From NCBI GenBank assembly GCA_050178135.1, contig JBFXGJ010000009.1, positions 8,027-72,026 on the forward strand: a stretch of 64,000 nt of DNA. The letters run 5' to 3'. This document shows, one piece after another, positions 26,708 to 35,047 of the stretch; the first letter of the stretch is position 1; the number at the start of each line of letters is the position of its first letter. The DNA is from UBA288 sp050178135 (GTDB lineage: Archaea; Halobacteriota; Methanomicrobia; Methanomicrobiales; Methanospirillaceae). The translations under genes were made by a program, and so were the position numbers. The notes below the pieces were generated by a model. It was not told the DNA's origin, made no database searches, and was given only the letters and a program-made list of their open reading frames with translations.

Positions 26708-27185
26708 AAAGGATGGGGCGAACAACGCTCTTCTGTTCACGACCAGAACGCCCGGCTCTTCATTCATCCAACGACACCCGACGCAATTAAAATTTTCTCG
26801 AGGATTTTGTTCGACCGTCACCCGAACCCACCCATCCCGATTCCTGGACGACCACAGGCGCCACTGGACCGGATGGACGGTTTCACACTTCAAGAGAGAA
26901 GAAGTACGGGTAGTGCTTTTTAACGTGCACCAGGGAGTCAGGTCATCCGACCAGGAGCAGCCGATAGACTCGGTCCTCGTCGACACCGAGGGTTTATCTT
27001 TCGGAGTCGATGATGACCGTCGGGTTGGAAATGACGGTCTGATGGGCTGTTGAGCCTCCATGAATGGGACACGGGCTGCCTGAGATCAGCCTGCGAACCA
27101 GGTGCCCGCGTGGTGCCGAGGGTCCTGGAAACGCGGGACAATGAGAAAGCATTTTTTATCGAGCCATTCCACGCATGGTACGGCT
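26708..27185. other. 478-base intergenic region with possible minus-strand gene debris
   Basis: There is no intact gene. On the minus strand between about 27045 and 26885, one reading frame gives protein-like pieces with strong G/C third-position bias, broken by stops (VISNPTVIIDSER, then TLGVDEDRVYRLLLVG, then SLVHVKKHYPYFFSLEV). This looks like a decayed gene of unknown family. A TATA-like TTTTTTATC at about 27151-27159 probably drives the next gene. Confidence 0.35.
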
Positions 27186-28376
27186 ATGCGCGGCGAACTC
27201 CTCTCGGATGCGATCGAGTACGAACGCCTCGACCTGCTCCGAAAGGATTTCGTCGGGTACATCTCCAGGCATCGGTCAAAGGTGGAGGAGAACCTTCCGG
27301 TCTTCTTCGGGCATGTGATCACGGCGCTTGAAAACTCGTTTCCCAACCTCTCCGACTCACACTTCGATGAGTTTATCGACGCGATCAGTTTCAAGCTCCT
27401 CGATGACCCCAACCGACCCCTTACCCGCGATACTATAGAGCGTATTAAGAACAACGCACTCAGGGCGAAACGAGGAAGGGACAGTGCAAGCAACACGGAC
27501 ATCGTCGCGGGCCTGACGCTCTTCAAACACGGTGACTGGTATCACGCCGCCGAGTACCTTCGGGAACACACAAAGAACGACGCCGGGATCGGGATTGCCC
27601 TCGCGTACTGTTACTACCGGCTCGGACTGGAACGGAGCGAAAAAGCGGGCCCGCAGTATAGCGGGGGTTCGGATATCCGGGAGCTCGAGGCCCGCGAGGT
27701 GCTGATCGACCTTGGTCAGCAGGACACCCGTCTGCGAAGCCTCCATCACCAGGACCTGATGGAACTCGGGTTCCTTACCCGTCCGTTCTGGACCATGATC
27801 TTCGCCGCCCTCGAGTGGTTTCCCGGGGAGAAGTATTTTTTACGGATCGGACTTCAGCGAGCCCGCGAATCGGGAGATCTCGTGCGGCGAGAGCAACTGC
27901 TGAACATCGGGATCGAGCGGTTCTTCGATGACATGACCTTCCTTCGCGAGCTCTACGCCCTGAAGCTTGAGCAGCGCGATGGCGCCGGCGCCGCGGGAGT
28001 GCTCAAGCAGATGATGCAGCAGTCCCCCGGCGAGCTCGAACCGATCTACTACGGCCTGAAACTCTCGCTCCTCACCACCCGGAGGATCACCTACTTCAGT
28101 TTCCGCCGGCTCGCGGTAACAAACGGGATGCCGCCCCACCTTCTCACCATCCTCGACTACGTCTTCTCACTCTTCTCGGAGAAGCCCGGGGAGGCGGTCG
28201 GCATCATGCGCGACCTCCGCCACGATCACCCCGAGCTCCTTTCGATCGAAACGGCGATGGAGTACCTTGCCCGGGATCTCTCTTCCGAGGACAAGAACAG
28301 GGCAAAGAGGGCGAAGAAGGCCCTCGTCGACATGGTCGATTACTACTGCATGGAATCGCTCGGAATCCCACACTGA
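27186..28376 (+). CDS. alpha-helical repeat (TPR-like) protein of unknown function
   Basis: I do not recognise this 396-residue protein. It is predicted soluble and almost wholly helical, with repeated helix pairs (for example FKHGDWYHAAEYLREH, IGIALAYCYYRLG, PGEAVGIMRDLRHDHPELL) in the manner of TPR or other solenoid scaffolds; an N-terminal domain of about 110 residues precedes them. The start at 27186 is chosen because a TATA-like box lies about 30 bases upstream (leaderless start) and an earlier in-frame GTG lacks support. Its 3' end overlaps the convergent GTPase gene by 34 bases. Confidence 0.7.
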   Translation: MRGELLSDAIEYERLDLLRKDFVGYISRHRSKVEENLPVFFGHVITALENSFPNLSDSHFDEFIDAISFKLLDDPNRPLTRDTIERIKNNALRAKRGRDSASNTDIVAGLTLFKHGDWYHAAEYLREHTKNDAGIGIALAYCYYRLGLERSEKAGPQYSGGSDIRELEAREVLIDLGQQDTRLRSLHHQDLMELGFLTRPFWTMIFAALEWFPGEKYFLRIGLQRARESGDLVRREQLLNIGIERFFDDMTFLRELYALKLEQRDGAGAAGVLKQMMQQSPGELEPIYYGLKLSLLTTRRITYFSFRRLAVTNGMPPHLLTILDYVFSLFSEKPGEAVGIMRDLRHDHPELLSIETAMEYLARDLSSEDKNRAKRAKKALVDMVDYYCMESLGIPH

Positions 28377-29356
28377 TCCAGGGGAGGACGGTGGACGAGG
28401 AGTGCGTCCAGGACAGTATCCACCCCTTCACCGGTCGCGGACGACATCGAGAGACCCTCGCTGGATCGAACGATGTCCGCCTTGCTACAGGCGACCAGGA
28501 CCGGCACCAGGACGAGTGAACGGACCTCCGCGAGTAAGCGGTGCTGTTCGTCAAGCGAGAAACCGCAGTGTTCGCTTGGGTCGACAAGGAAGAGGCAGAC
28601 ATCGGCGATGTCCATCAAGGCGGTGAGTGCCTGCCGTTCGATCGGGTTCCGTTCTTCGGCTGGCCGATCGAGAATACCGGGGGTGTCCACGAGCTGAATT
28701 CGCCCTTCCGGGGTTTCGCGGTGCCCGATGATCACTCCCTTCGTCGTGAACGGATATCCTGCCACATCGGGAGCCGCGGACGAGACGGCCCGGATGAACG
28801 ACGACTTGCCGACATTTGGATAACCTGCAACGACGACTGTGAACTCGTCCGAGACGTGGGGGAGTTTTCGGAGCACGTTCCGCGCATCGTTCAGGAACCG
28901 GAGTTCAGGGTCGATCTGGTGCACGATGGAGGCAATTCGGGCGACTGCCTTTCTCCGTTCATCAGAGACGACGTCGGCTCGGCGCATTGTTGAGGCGATC
29001 GTGTACCCCTTCTCGCGGACATGCCAGGCGGCCCAACCGACTGCTCCGAGCGCCTTCTTCATTCTGTCGATACCGTAGAGGATCTCGACCATGTGCTGAT
29101 AGAACGGCGGCAGGGTATCCAGGTCCGGGAAATGCTGGAGGATCGAGACCAGACGGTCGTGGACTGATGCGGTGACGGCACGCACGAACTCCTCGTTGGC
29201 ACGGTCCTTGTTGTGTTTTTCCTTGCGTTTCTTCGCCGCTCGGCGGAACGAGACATCCAGGATCTCGTCGGCGGTGGGTATGGTGGGTGTCCGCTCAAAC
29301 TGAAAACGGTTCACCTCGACCAGTGGGTCGAATGGGGGTGTTCTATCGTGCTCCAC
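28343..29356 (-). CDS. NOG1-family GTPase
   Basis: This 337-residue GTPase has an N-terminal helical NOG1 domain beginning at FERTPTIPTADEILDVSF, then a TRAFAC G domain: Walker A GYPNVGKSS (about residue 174), switch TTKGVIIGH, G3 DTPGILDRP, and G4 SKAD. Eukaryotic NOG1 works in 60S biogenesis and the archaeal members are presumed to help 50S assembly. The frame extends to 29464, but the GTG at 29356 is preferred: AGGAGAG stands about six bases ahead and conservation starts just after it. Confidence 0.88.
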   Translation of the reverse strand: MEHDRTPPFDPLVEVNRFQFERTPTIPTADEILDVSFRRAAKKRKEKHNKDRANEEFVRAVTASVHDRLVSILQHFPDLDTLPPFYQHMVEILYGIDRMKKALGAVGWAAWHVREKGYTIASTMRRADVVSDERRKAVARIASIVHQIDPELRFLNDARNVLRKLPHVSDEFTVVVAGYPNVGKSSFIRAVSSAAPDVAGYPFTTKGVIIGHRETPEGRIQLVDTPGILDRPAEERNPIERQALTALMDIADVCLFLVDPSEHCGFSLDEQHRLLAEVRSLVLVPVLVACSKADIVRSSEGLSMSSATGEGVDTVLDALLVHRPPLDQCGIPSDSMQ

Positions 29357-29396
29357 GTCTCTCTCTCCTGTCGTTCTCTGTATGGCGCGACCTAGA

Positions 29397-30131
29397 TTAC
29401 CTCTTCTCATCCATCCCGGAATGTGGGCACACGGTGACGCAGATAGAACACGGCATCGGCGCATGGCAGGCAGCGGCGTTCACCAGGGGTGAGACCACAC
29501 GCGCGGCGATGCCGCCCTTTGCCGACCACCGAAGGACCCGGTTCAGGGGACCCGGGGTGAGAGAGGAGACGTTCCGGCATCGGAACGGATCCACCCCCCA
29601 GGGCCCGATCACACCTGCCGGGCATGCCGCCCAGCAGCGTCCGCACTCCAGGCAGCGGACCCTCTCGGGAGGACGAACCAGCGGAAGGTCCGCGTCCGTC
29701 ACCACGGCGCCAAGTGCTGCTCGGCAACCGCTGCCCGGTACGAGAAGAAGACCATTTCTTCCGATCGTACCGATGCCGGCATCCGCAGCGAGGTCACGAA
29801 GCGACAGCATGCCGCGCATCTTCCCATCGGCCAGAAAGACGGGAAAGAAGACGGGCACGGCGACGGCGCGGGCGTCCTCGTCTTGAAGGTGTTGGACTTC
29901 CTCTTCCAGGAGGAGTTCAACAGCTCGAATCTCCTCCCGGAAGGCACGATTTCGTGAACGGACGGGCAGGCGGTAATGCCTGGACGGAATCTCGCGGGAA
30001 AAAACGATGAGACGCCGTCCCCACGGAAACCACCGGGTGGGATGGCGTTCTTTCGGCGCGTGCACGGAACCGAGATCGACGACGGCCTTCCGGCATGACT
30101 CGAGCCGGTTGTCCATCCCGTTCGGCCCCAT
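29397..30131 (-). CDS. QueG-like double [4Fe-4S] protein
   Basis: The 244-residue protein resembles the C-terminal part of epoxyqueuosine reductase-like proteins. It has IGTIGRNGLLLVPGSGCR near residue 120, a ferredoxin motif CLECGRCWAACP (about 168-179), and a second Cys cluster CHAPMPCSICVTVCP near the C-terminus. It is shorter than QueG (about 350-380), so the cobalamin-binding N-terminal domain is reduced or absent. It probably transfers electrons in an unknown reaction. It follows the FKBP gene by 15 bases and precedes the NOG1 gene. The start may instead be the Met at 30116. Confidence 0.7.
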   Translation of the reverse strand: MGPNGMDNRLESCRKAVVDLGSVHAPKERHPTRWFPWGRRLIVFSREIPSRHYRLPVRSRNRAFREEIRAVELLLEEEVQHLQDEDARAVAVPVFFPVFLADGKMRGMLSLRDLAADAGIGTIGRNGLLLVPGSGCRAALGAVVTDADLPLVRPPERVRCLECGRCWAACPAGVIGPWGVDPFRCRNVSSLTPGPLNRVLRWSAKGGIAARVVSPLVNAAACHAPMPCSICVTVCPHSGMDEKR

Positions 30132-30146
30132 ACACGGGCGCCCCGG

Positions 30147-30824
30147 TCACTCCTCCTTCGCCGGCTCAGGCCTCTTCACGGTCTCGAGGAACTGGATCTC
30201 GGTCACTTCTGGAGCTGCCTCGAAGATGTCACGGACGATCGTCGGCTTCCAGAGGACCCACCGGCGGTCATAACCGATGCCGGGAGGGAGCTGGAAAGTC
30301 AGGACTCCCGATTCGAACTGCTGTTCGAGTTCACGCCCCGAGTAGAGACGAACCAGGCCCAGGGCACGCTCGATCCCATCCTGGATAAGATCGACTACGG
30401 TGAACCGATAGTGGAGGGTCTTTCCTGCAAGCTCGTTATTGTAATCGACGATCGCCCGGTTCCCGATGATATCCCGGACGATCCCCTCGCGGTTCTCGTT
30501 CTTGACGCGCGATCCGACCTGGACCTTCTCTCCGAAATTCTTCAGTGGGATACCCTCGACGAGGTCACGGCTGTACTCACCGAAACCCTTCTCCGGCGGG
30601 ACATCGATCTCGGCCTCATCACCGGGTTCGCATCCGATCAGGGCGTCATCGAGCCCGGGGATAACGTGGCCGCTACCGACCCGGACAAGAATTGGACCGT
30701 AGGTCGCGGAAGAGTTCTCGATGCCGGCCTCTTTGGCCGCTTCGGCGTTGGTGGTGTCAAAAACGATATCGTCCACCGACCCCGTATAATCCAGCCTGAT
30801 GTAGTCTCCCTCTGCGATGGCCAT
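30147..30824 (-). CDS. FKBP-type peptidyl-prolyl isomerase (long archaeal type)
   Basis: The 225-residue protein has the split FKBP domain of SlyD-like archaeal isomerases: IRLDYTGSVDD near the N-terminus, PGLDDALIGCEPGDEAEIDVPPE around residues 53-75 (in two pieces), an inserted chaperone flap, and then NNELAGKTLHYRFTVVDL. A C-terminal extension of about 75 residues is the extra domain of the long archaeal form. It should fold cytosolic proteins. It heads the operon with the QueG-like gene. A TATA-like TATATTAAAA region lies just upstream (about 30838-30846). Confidence 0.9.
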   Translation of the reverse strand: MAIAEGDYIRLDYTGSVDDIVFDTTNAEAAKEAGIENSSATYGPILVRVGSGHVIPGLDDALIGCEPGDEAEIDVPPEKGFGEYSRDLVEGIPLKNFGEKVQVGSRVKNENREGIVRDIIGNRAIVDYNNELAGKTLHYRFTVVDLIQDGIERALGLVRLYSGRELEQQFESGVLTFQLPPGIGYDRRWVLWKPTIVRDIFEAAPEVTEIQFLETVKRPEPAKEE

Positions 30825-30889
30825 CTGCTCACCTTGACTATATTAAAACGCGATAAAGATACATAAAAGAGATCGATTGGGAGTCCAGT

Positions 30890-31432
30890 ATGATTGAGTT
30901 TGAACTGAAGGCACGCGTTGATACACTCTCACCCCTCCGAGACGCCCTCGAGGAACGTCACGCACATCTCGACTGCGCCCGCGTGGAGCAGGACCGGTAT
31001 TACAACCACCCCTGCAGAGACTTCGGCGTCACCGACGAAGCCCTTCGTGTGCGAAGGGCTGGTACCGAGACGGTGGTCACCTACAAGGGAGCGAAGATAG
31101 CCGGCACCCGGCTCAAGGCCCGCGAAGAGCTGAACCTCATCATCGAGGACGGGGCTATCTTCGAAGAGGTGTTGGATAAGCTCGGGTTTCGACTGACGGC
31201 CGAGGTGACCAAGCAACGAGAGCTCTGGTCCCTCGAGGACGCATCGATCGCCCTCGACGATGTTGAAGGACTCGGCACGTACGCCGAGGTCGAGATCCTC
31301 GGGGAGCGGGACGATACAGAGGTCGAGGAGAGGGTGCACACTCTCGCCCGCGCACTCGGGATCGTGGGCACCCCCATCACCTCCTCGTATCTCGAACTGG
31401 TGCTGGAACACCGGAAGGGTTCGTCACCCTGA
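30890..31432 (+). CDS. cyaB: class IV adenylate cyclase-like CYTH protein
   Basis: This 180-residue CYTH-fold protein starts with the ExExK signature (EFELK, residues 3-7) that binds metal and triphosphate. It keeps the conserved basic and acidic strands (LRVRRAG, VTYKGAK, LDDVEGLGTYAEVE). The closest named group is CyaB/class IV cyclase; a thiamine-triphosphatase or inorganic triphosphatase activity is also possible for archaeal members. It is divergent from the FKBP gene across 65 bases that contain TATA-like sequence for both directions. Confidence 0.85.
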   Translation: MIEFELKARVDTLSPLRDALEERHAHLDCARVEQDRYYNHPCRDFGVTDEALRVRRAGTETVVTYKGAKIAGTRLKAREELNLIIEDGAIFEEVLDKLGFRLTAEVTKQRELWSLEDASIALDDVEGLGTYAEVEILGERDDTEVEERVHTLARALGIVGTPITSSYLELVLEHRKGSSP

Positions 31433-31633
31433 ACCACAGCTCCGGTCGTGAACGTCGAAGGATCTGGACCTGTTTGGATGCCTGCCCTGGTGCGGGCTCC
31501 CCGGTTCCTCTACGTGCGAGAACAGACCTCGATCAATAAAGGGTCTGACTGACAGAAGAGCAGTGCGGATGGTGCGCTAAGCAAACAACCGAAAAGAAAG
31601 AAAAAGGTTCTACTGTTGACTTGACCCGTCGTT

Positions 31634-32278
31634 TCAGACGGTGATCAGCTCGACGGTAATCTCTTTTGCCACGTCTCCAAAGTGGATCATGGCGCAGTCC
31701 CCGTCGGAGGCCATTCCCGGGTTCACGACCTTGATACCTTCGAGGTCGGTCACACCGCGCTGCTCGTGGATATGAGCACAGCAGACAAGGTCGAACGCCT
31801 TCAGGTGTTTTAGGACACTCGTCGAACCGACGTGCTGGCCTTCGACCAGGTCAAGGGCTCCGAGGGGCGGACAGTGGGAGAGGAGGACATTGTGGACCGT
31901 CCTCTCCATCTTCGATACCGTCGAGGCGAGGATCTGGTCGATCTCTTCCTCCGAGAACTCGAACGGCGTCTGGAACGGTGTCGGGTTCGAACCCCCGAGC
32001 CCCGCCACCGTGACCTTGCTCCCCAGGGAGATTCGAGACCCATGGAGCGAGACCGCGTCCGAATGCTCGAGCGCATCGAGGATCTCACGGGGGTCGCAGT
32101 TTCCCGGGACCGCTACGCAGGGTATATCGATCCGGGAGAAGAGCCCTTCAACGGCGTCAACCGGGCCGAAATTTGTGATATCTCCGGCCACGATCATTGC
32201 ATCGGCATTGAGGTCGAGGAACGACTCAATCTTGCCGAAGTTACCGTGGAGATCCGCGATAAGGAGGACATCCATCAT
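31634..32278 (-). CDS. metallophosphoesterase (YfcE-like phosphodiesterase)
   Basis: This 214-residue calcineurin-like phosphoesterase shows all five metal motifs: ADLHGN (residue 8 on), GDITNFG, GNCD, SHCPP and AHIHE. The family hydrolyses phosphodiesters, including cyclic nucleotides in some members. A CYTH cyclase-like gene lies 0.2 kb away in the opposite orientation, so a nucleotide-signalling pair is a possibility but not shown. The start may be either of two adjacent ATG codons (32278 or 32275). Confidence 0.85.
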   Translation of the reverse strand: MMDVLLIADLHGNFGKIESFLDLNADAMIVAGDITNFGPVDAVEGLFSRIDIPCVAVPGNCDPREILDALEHSDAVSLHGSRISLGSKVTVAGLGGSNPTPFQTPFEFSEEEIDQILASTVSKMERTVHNVLLSHCPPLGALDLVEGQHVGSTSVLKHLKAFDLVCCAHIHEQRGVTDLEGIKVVNPGMASDGDCAMIHFGDVAKEITVELITV

Positions 32279-32312
32279 ACTCCTCTAGTATTCGGGCGAA
32301 GAGTACAAAACC

Positions 32313-33410
32313 TTAACCCAGGAGATCGAGGGATCCTGTCGCCTTTCCGGCCAGCGTGAGCCTCCCGATCACCCGTCGTGCTGCGGGGATCGGGGGCCGG
32401 GGGACGAGAGCCGCGAGCGGCGTGCCCGGAAGGGGGACGAAACCGTGAACGTGGAGGTGACAGCCCCGTCCAGCCAGGTCGACAGCAAGAGAGAGCGTCT
32501 CCGCCTGCTCCTCGTTGGTCTCAAATGGAAACCCGAGGATCAGGTCGACCACGGGCACCAGGCCGTTGTCAAGGGTCCGCTCGACTGCCAGAAGTCCGTC
32601 GGCGACCGTGTGACCCCGCCCAAGTCTCCCAAGCACTCGGTCACTTCCCGACTGTATGCCGAAGTGGAGACGGCGGTTCTCACAGAATTCGGTCACCAGC
32701 TCGAGCGCTTCGTCAGTCACGAACTCGGGCCTGACCTCGCTCGGAAAGGTGCCGAACCAGATCCGGGCGTCGGGACGCGAGAGACGCGTGAGAAGACGCC
32801 GGACCTTCTCGAACCGGGGCGTCCGGCCGTCGGAGCCGTAGGCGAATGCATTCGGGGTGACGAACCGAATATCACCGAGCCGACGGGAGGCCTCCAGGCA
32901 GGCGTCGAGAGACCGGTGGCGCATCCCGCCGGGGAAGAGACGGGGAGTCTGGCAGAAGGCGCAGGACTGCGGACACCCGCGAGTGCACTCGATATAGCCT
33001 CGCCCCCTCGCGTATGCCGGATAGGCATCGAGGAGGACCGTGCTGTCGGTTGGGACGAGTCCCCTGGCGAATGTGGCCGTGCCGGGAACCGGGTCGTCCC
33101 GTCCCTCCTCGATCGCAGTAAGCAGGCGGACCAGGGTCCGCTCCCCCTCGCCGACCACGACATAATCCGCCTCGCGGCTCACCTCCGCCCAGCATGCGCT
33201 CGCTGAAGGGCCGCCGGCAACCGTGATACAATCGGCCGATGCAATCTCGCGGAGAAGAGACGGCATGTTCACCTGGTTGAGAGAATAACAGGTCACATGG
33301 TCAGCCGGTCCGTCACACTCCTCAAGAGAGAAACCGGCCTGATCCAGCGCCGCGGCCAGGACGACACGGGAATTGTGGGTGCCGGCGGACCGCCGCCAAT
33401 TGACGCGCAT
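32313..33410 (-). CDS. B12-binding/radical SAM protein (archaeal MJ1487-like family)
   Basis: The 365-residue protein has a cobalamin-binding-like N-terminal domain (VTVAGGPSASACW, VVVGEGERTL) and a radical SAM domain with the cluster motif CPQSCAFC near residue 145, preceded by an extra Cys in ECTRG. The C-terminal TIM-barrel part includes FGIQSGSDRVLG and ILGFPFETNEEQ, typical of B12-radical SAM methylases and methylthiotransferase relatives. The substrate is unknown. The Met at 33410 is preferred to the one at 33431 since it leads directly into the conserved start (MRVNWRRSAG). Confidence 0.82.
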   Translation of the reverse strand: MRVNWRRSAGTHNSRVVLAAALDQAGFSLEECDGPADHVTCYSLNQVNMPSLLREIASADCITVAGGPSASACWAEVSREADYVVVGEGERTLVRLLTAIEEGRDDPVPGTATFARGLVPTDSTVLLDAYPAYARGRGYIECTRGCPQSCAFCQTPRLFPGGMRHRSLDACLEASRRLGDIRFVTPNAFAYGSDGRTPRFEKVRRLLTRLSRPDARIWFGTFPSEVRPEFVTDEALELVTEFCENRRLHFGIQSGSDRVLGRLGRGHTVADGLLAVERTLDNGLVPVVDLILGFPFETNEEQAETLSLAVDLAGRGCHLHVHGFVPLPGTPLAALVPRPPIPAARRVIGRLTLAGKATGSLDLLG

Positions 33411-33480
33411 GGACGAATCGTACCATCTCATCGACAGGGTTTATCTCCGTCGGTGGACCATACCCGTCTGGGTACTTCTC

Positions 33481-33936
33481 ATGGAACAACTCTCCGTGCA
33501 ACTTGACTTCACCGAGTTACCTGACGTCCATACCTGCCGGGGGAGGGGACTCTCCCCCCGCATTCGCCTCGGAGAGCTCGATCCCCGGGTGAGATCGCTC
33601 GCCGTTATCGCGATCGACCCCTTCGAGCCGGGCTGCTCGTTCGTGATCTGGCTGGCTGCCGGGATCCCGCCAACACAGGATATACCGCCGGGGATACCCG
33701 CTGAACCTGTGACCATCTCTCCGATCAGGGCGATCCACGGAACTGGAGATGGAGGTCGGATCGGCTGGCAACCACCCTGTGCAGCCCCTGATGAGCCGCC
33801 GCACCAGGTGACGATCAAGGTCTATGGCCTGGACAACGAACCGGAGCTCGAACCCGGGTTCGACCGGAATGAGATCGTGGCGATGATGAAGGGGCACATC
33901 GTCCAGTTCGGTGCCACGATTGCACTGGTCCGGTGA
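33481..33936 (+). CDS. divergent PEBP (YbhB/YbcL) paralogue
   Basis: This 151-residue protein is a phosphatidylethanolamine-binding-fold protein like its neighbour at 33991. Its ligand-site motifs have drifted: DPDAP is DPFEP, FVHWL is FVIWL, GGPCPP is WQPPCAAP, and the HRY motif is HQV. It retains the overall fold pattern (TCRGRGLSPRIRL, RVRSLAVIAIDP, IKVYGLDNE). It is likely a duplicate that has lost the phosphate-binding pocket or changed function. The ATG at 33481 is used; the upstream part of the frame overlaps the promoter region of the radical SAM gene. Confidence 0.8.
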   Translation: MEQLSVQLDFTELPDVHTCRGRGLSPRIRLGELDPRVRSLAVIAIDPFEPGCSFVIWLAAGIPPTQDIPPGIPAEPVTISPIRAIHGTGDGGRIGWQPPCAAPDEPPHQVTIKVYGLDNEPELEPGFDRNEIVAMMKGHIVQFGATIALVR

Positions 33937-33990
33937 GGACAAAGGCATCATGTTTATCCTCTCAGCAATCCAGTCCCTCGAAGAGGCACG

Positions 33991-34446
33991 ATGAAACAGC
34001 TGAATGTGAAATTACCGATCACACATTTTCCATCGAACTATACGTGTGACGGAGCCGACATTTCTCCGGCGATCGAGGTCTATGGGATCGAGGACAACGT
34101 TCGGTCGCTGGCGCTCGTCCTGAATGATCCAGATGCACCCCGCGGATCCTTCGTCCACTGGCTCTGCTGGAACATGGAGGTGGTCTCGATCATACCCGAG
34201 GACATCCCGAAGGAGCCCGAGGCGACCTTTCCTATCAGGCTCCGCCAGGGGACCAACGACTTCGGGAGGATAGGGTACGGCGGACCCTGTCCCCCGAGCG
34301 GAAAGGTCCACCGGTACGACTTCAAGGTCTATGCCCTCGATGGGATGCTCTCGCTCGCCCCCGGAGCCAGGCTTCCGGCTCTTGCCGAAGCCATGCAGGG
34401 ACGGGTACTCCAGTTCGGCGAGGCGAACGCCCTCTATGGCCGCTAG
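33991..34446 (+). CDS. YbhB/YbcL-family PEBP protein
   Basis: This 151-residue protein has the canonical PEBP pocket: TCDGADISPAIEV, NDPDAPRGSFVHWL, GGPCPPSGKVHRYDF. Bacterial and archaeal members bind small anions or phospholipid head groups; no pathway is assigned. It lies 54 bases after its divergent paralogue, so the pair arose by tandem duplication. The 3' end overlaps the convergent TBP gene by four bases. Confidence 0.9.
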   Translation: MKQLNVKLPITHFPSNYTCDGADISPAIEVYGIEDNVRSLALVLNDPDAPRGSFVHWLCWNMEVVSIIPEDIPKEPEATFPIRLRQGTNDFGRIGYGGPCPPSGKVHRYDFKVYALDGMLSLAPGARLPALAEAMQGRVLQFGEANALYGR

Positions 34447-34997
34447 AGGAGACCCAGCTTCTTCAGGTCACTGATAATGCGCTCAACCGCTCGCTTCGCA
34501 TCACCGGTATTCTTGCCACCGGTGATGATCAGTTTCCCCGAGCCGAAGAGGAGCAGGACCACCTTGGGATCCTCCAGGCGGTAGACCAACCCGGGGAATT
34601 GCTCGGGCTCGTACTCGATCCGGTCGAGGTTGAACCCCACGGCGATCTTGTTGAGGTTGATCGTCGAGCCAAGATCGGCGGAGGTCACGATGTTCTGGAT
34701 CTTGTAGGTGAGCTCGTCGGGGATCGTGACATCGAGCGATCGAAGCAGATCGCCAAGGATCGCCAATCCCCGGTCGAGGCTCTCGACAGACTTCGCGCCG
34801 GTCAGGACGACTTTTCCCGAGTTGAAGATGAGGGCCGCGATCTTCGGGTCCTTCATCCGGATCACAACGCCCGGGAAACGCTTCTTGTCGTACTCGGCTC
34901 CCTCGATGTTCGACGCGATGCTCGGCAGGTCGAGGGCGTCGGTCACCTTGGCCGAGGCGACAATATTCTCGATGCGCAGGGACTCCTCCGGCTTCAT
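34443..34997 (-). CDS. tbp: TATA-box binding protein
   Basis: This is the 184-residue archaeal TBP: two direct repeats of about 90 residues, each with the DNA-contact strand pattern (IVASAKVTDALDL and IVTSADLGSTINL) and the PGVVIRM/PGLVYRL plus SGKVVLTGAK/SGKLIITGGK motifs. It is the general transcription factor that recruits TFB and RNA polymerase. It has its own AT-rich promoter. The NrpR-type regulator elsewhere in the window is of a class known to touch TBP. Confidence 0.97.
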   Translation of the reverse strand: MKPEESLRIENIVASAKVTDALDLPSIASNIEGAEYDKKRFPGVVIRMKDPKIAALIFNSGKVVLTGAKSVESLDRGLAILGDLLRSLDVTIPDELTYKIQNIVTSADLGSTINLNKIAVGFNLDRIEYEPEQFPGLVYRLEDPKVVLLLFGSGKLIITGGKNTGDAKRAVERIISDLKKLGLL

Positions 34998-35000
34998 GCT

Positions 35001-35037
35001 AGTTTATATACATAACTTAAAGAATTTAAATATATTT
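35001..35037 (-). promoter_or_regulatory. AT-rich promoter of the TBP gene
   Basis: The region is almost pure A/T in a high-GC genome. On the minus strand a TATTTAAAT-type box centres about 30 bases ahead of the TBP ATG, implying a leaderless mRNA; a second TATATAAA lies within ten bases of the ATG. The duplicated TATA elements could allow TBP to act on its own promoter. Confidence 0.5.
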
Positions 35038-35047
35038 GGGTTGTGGA

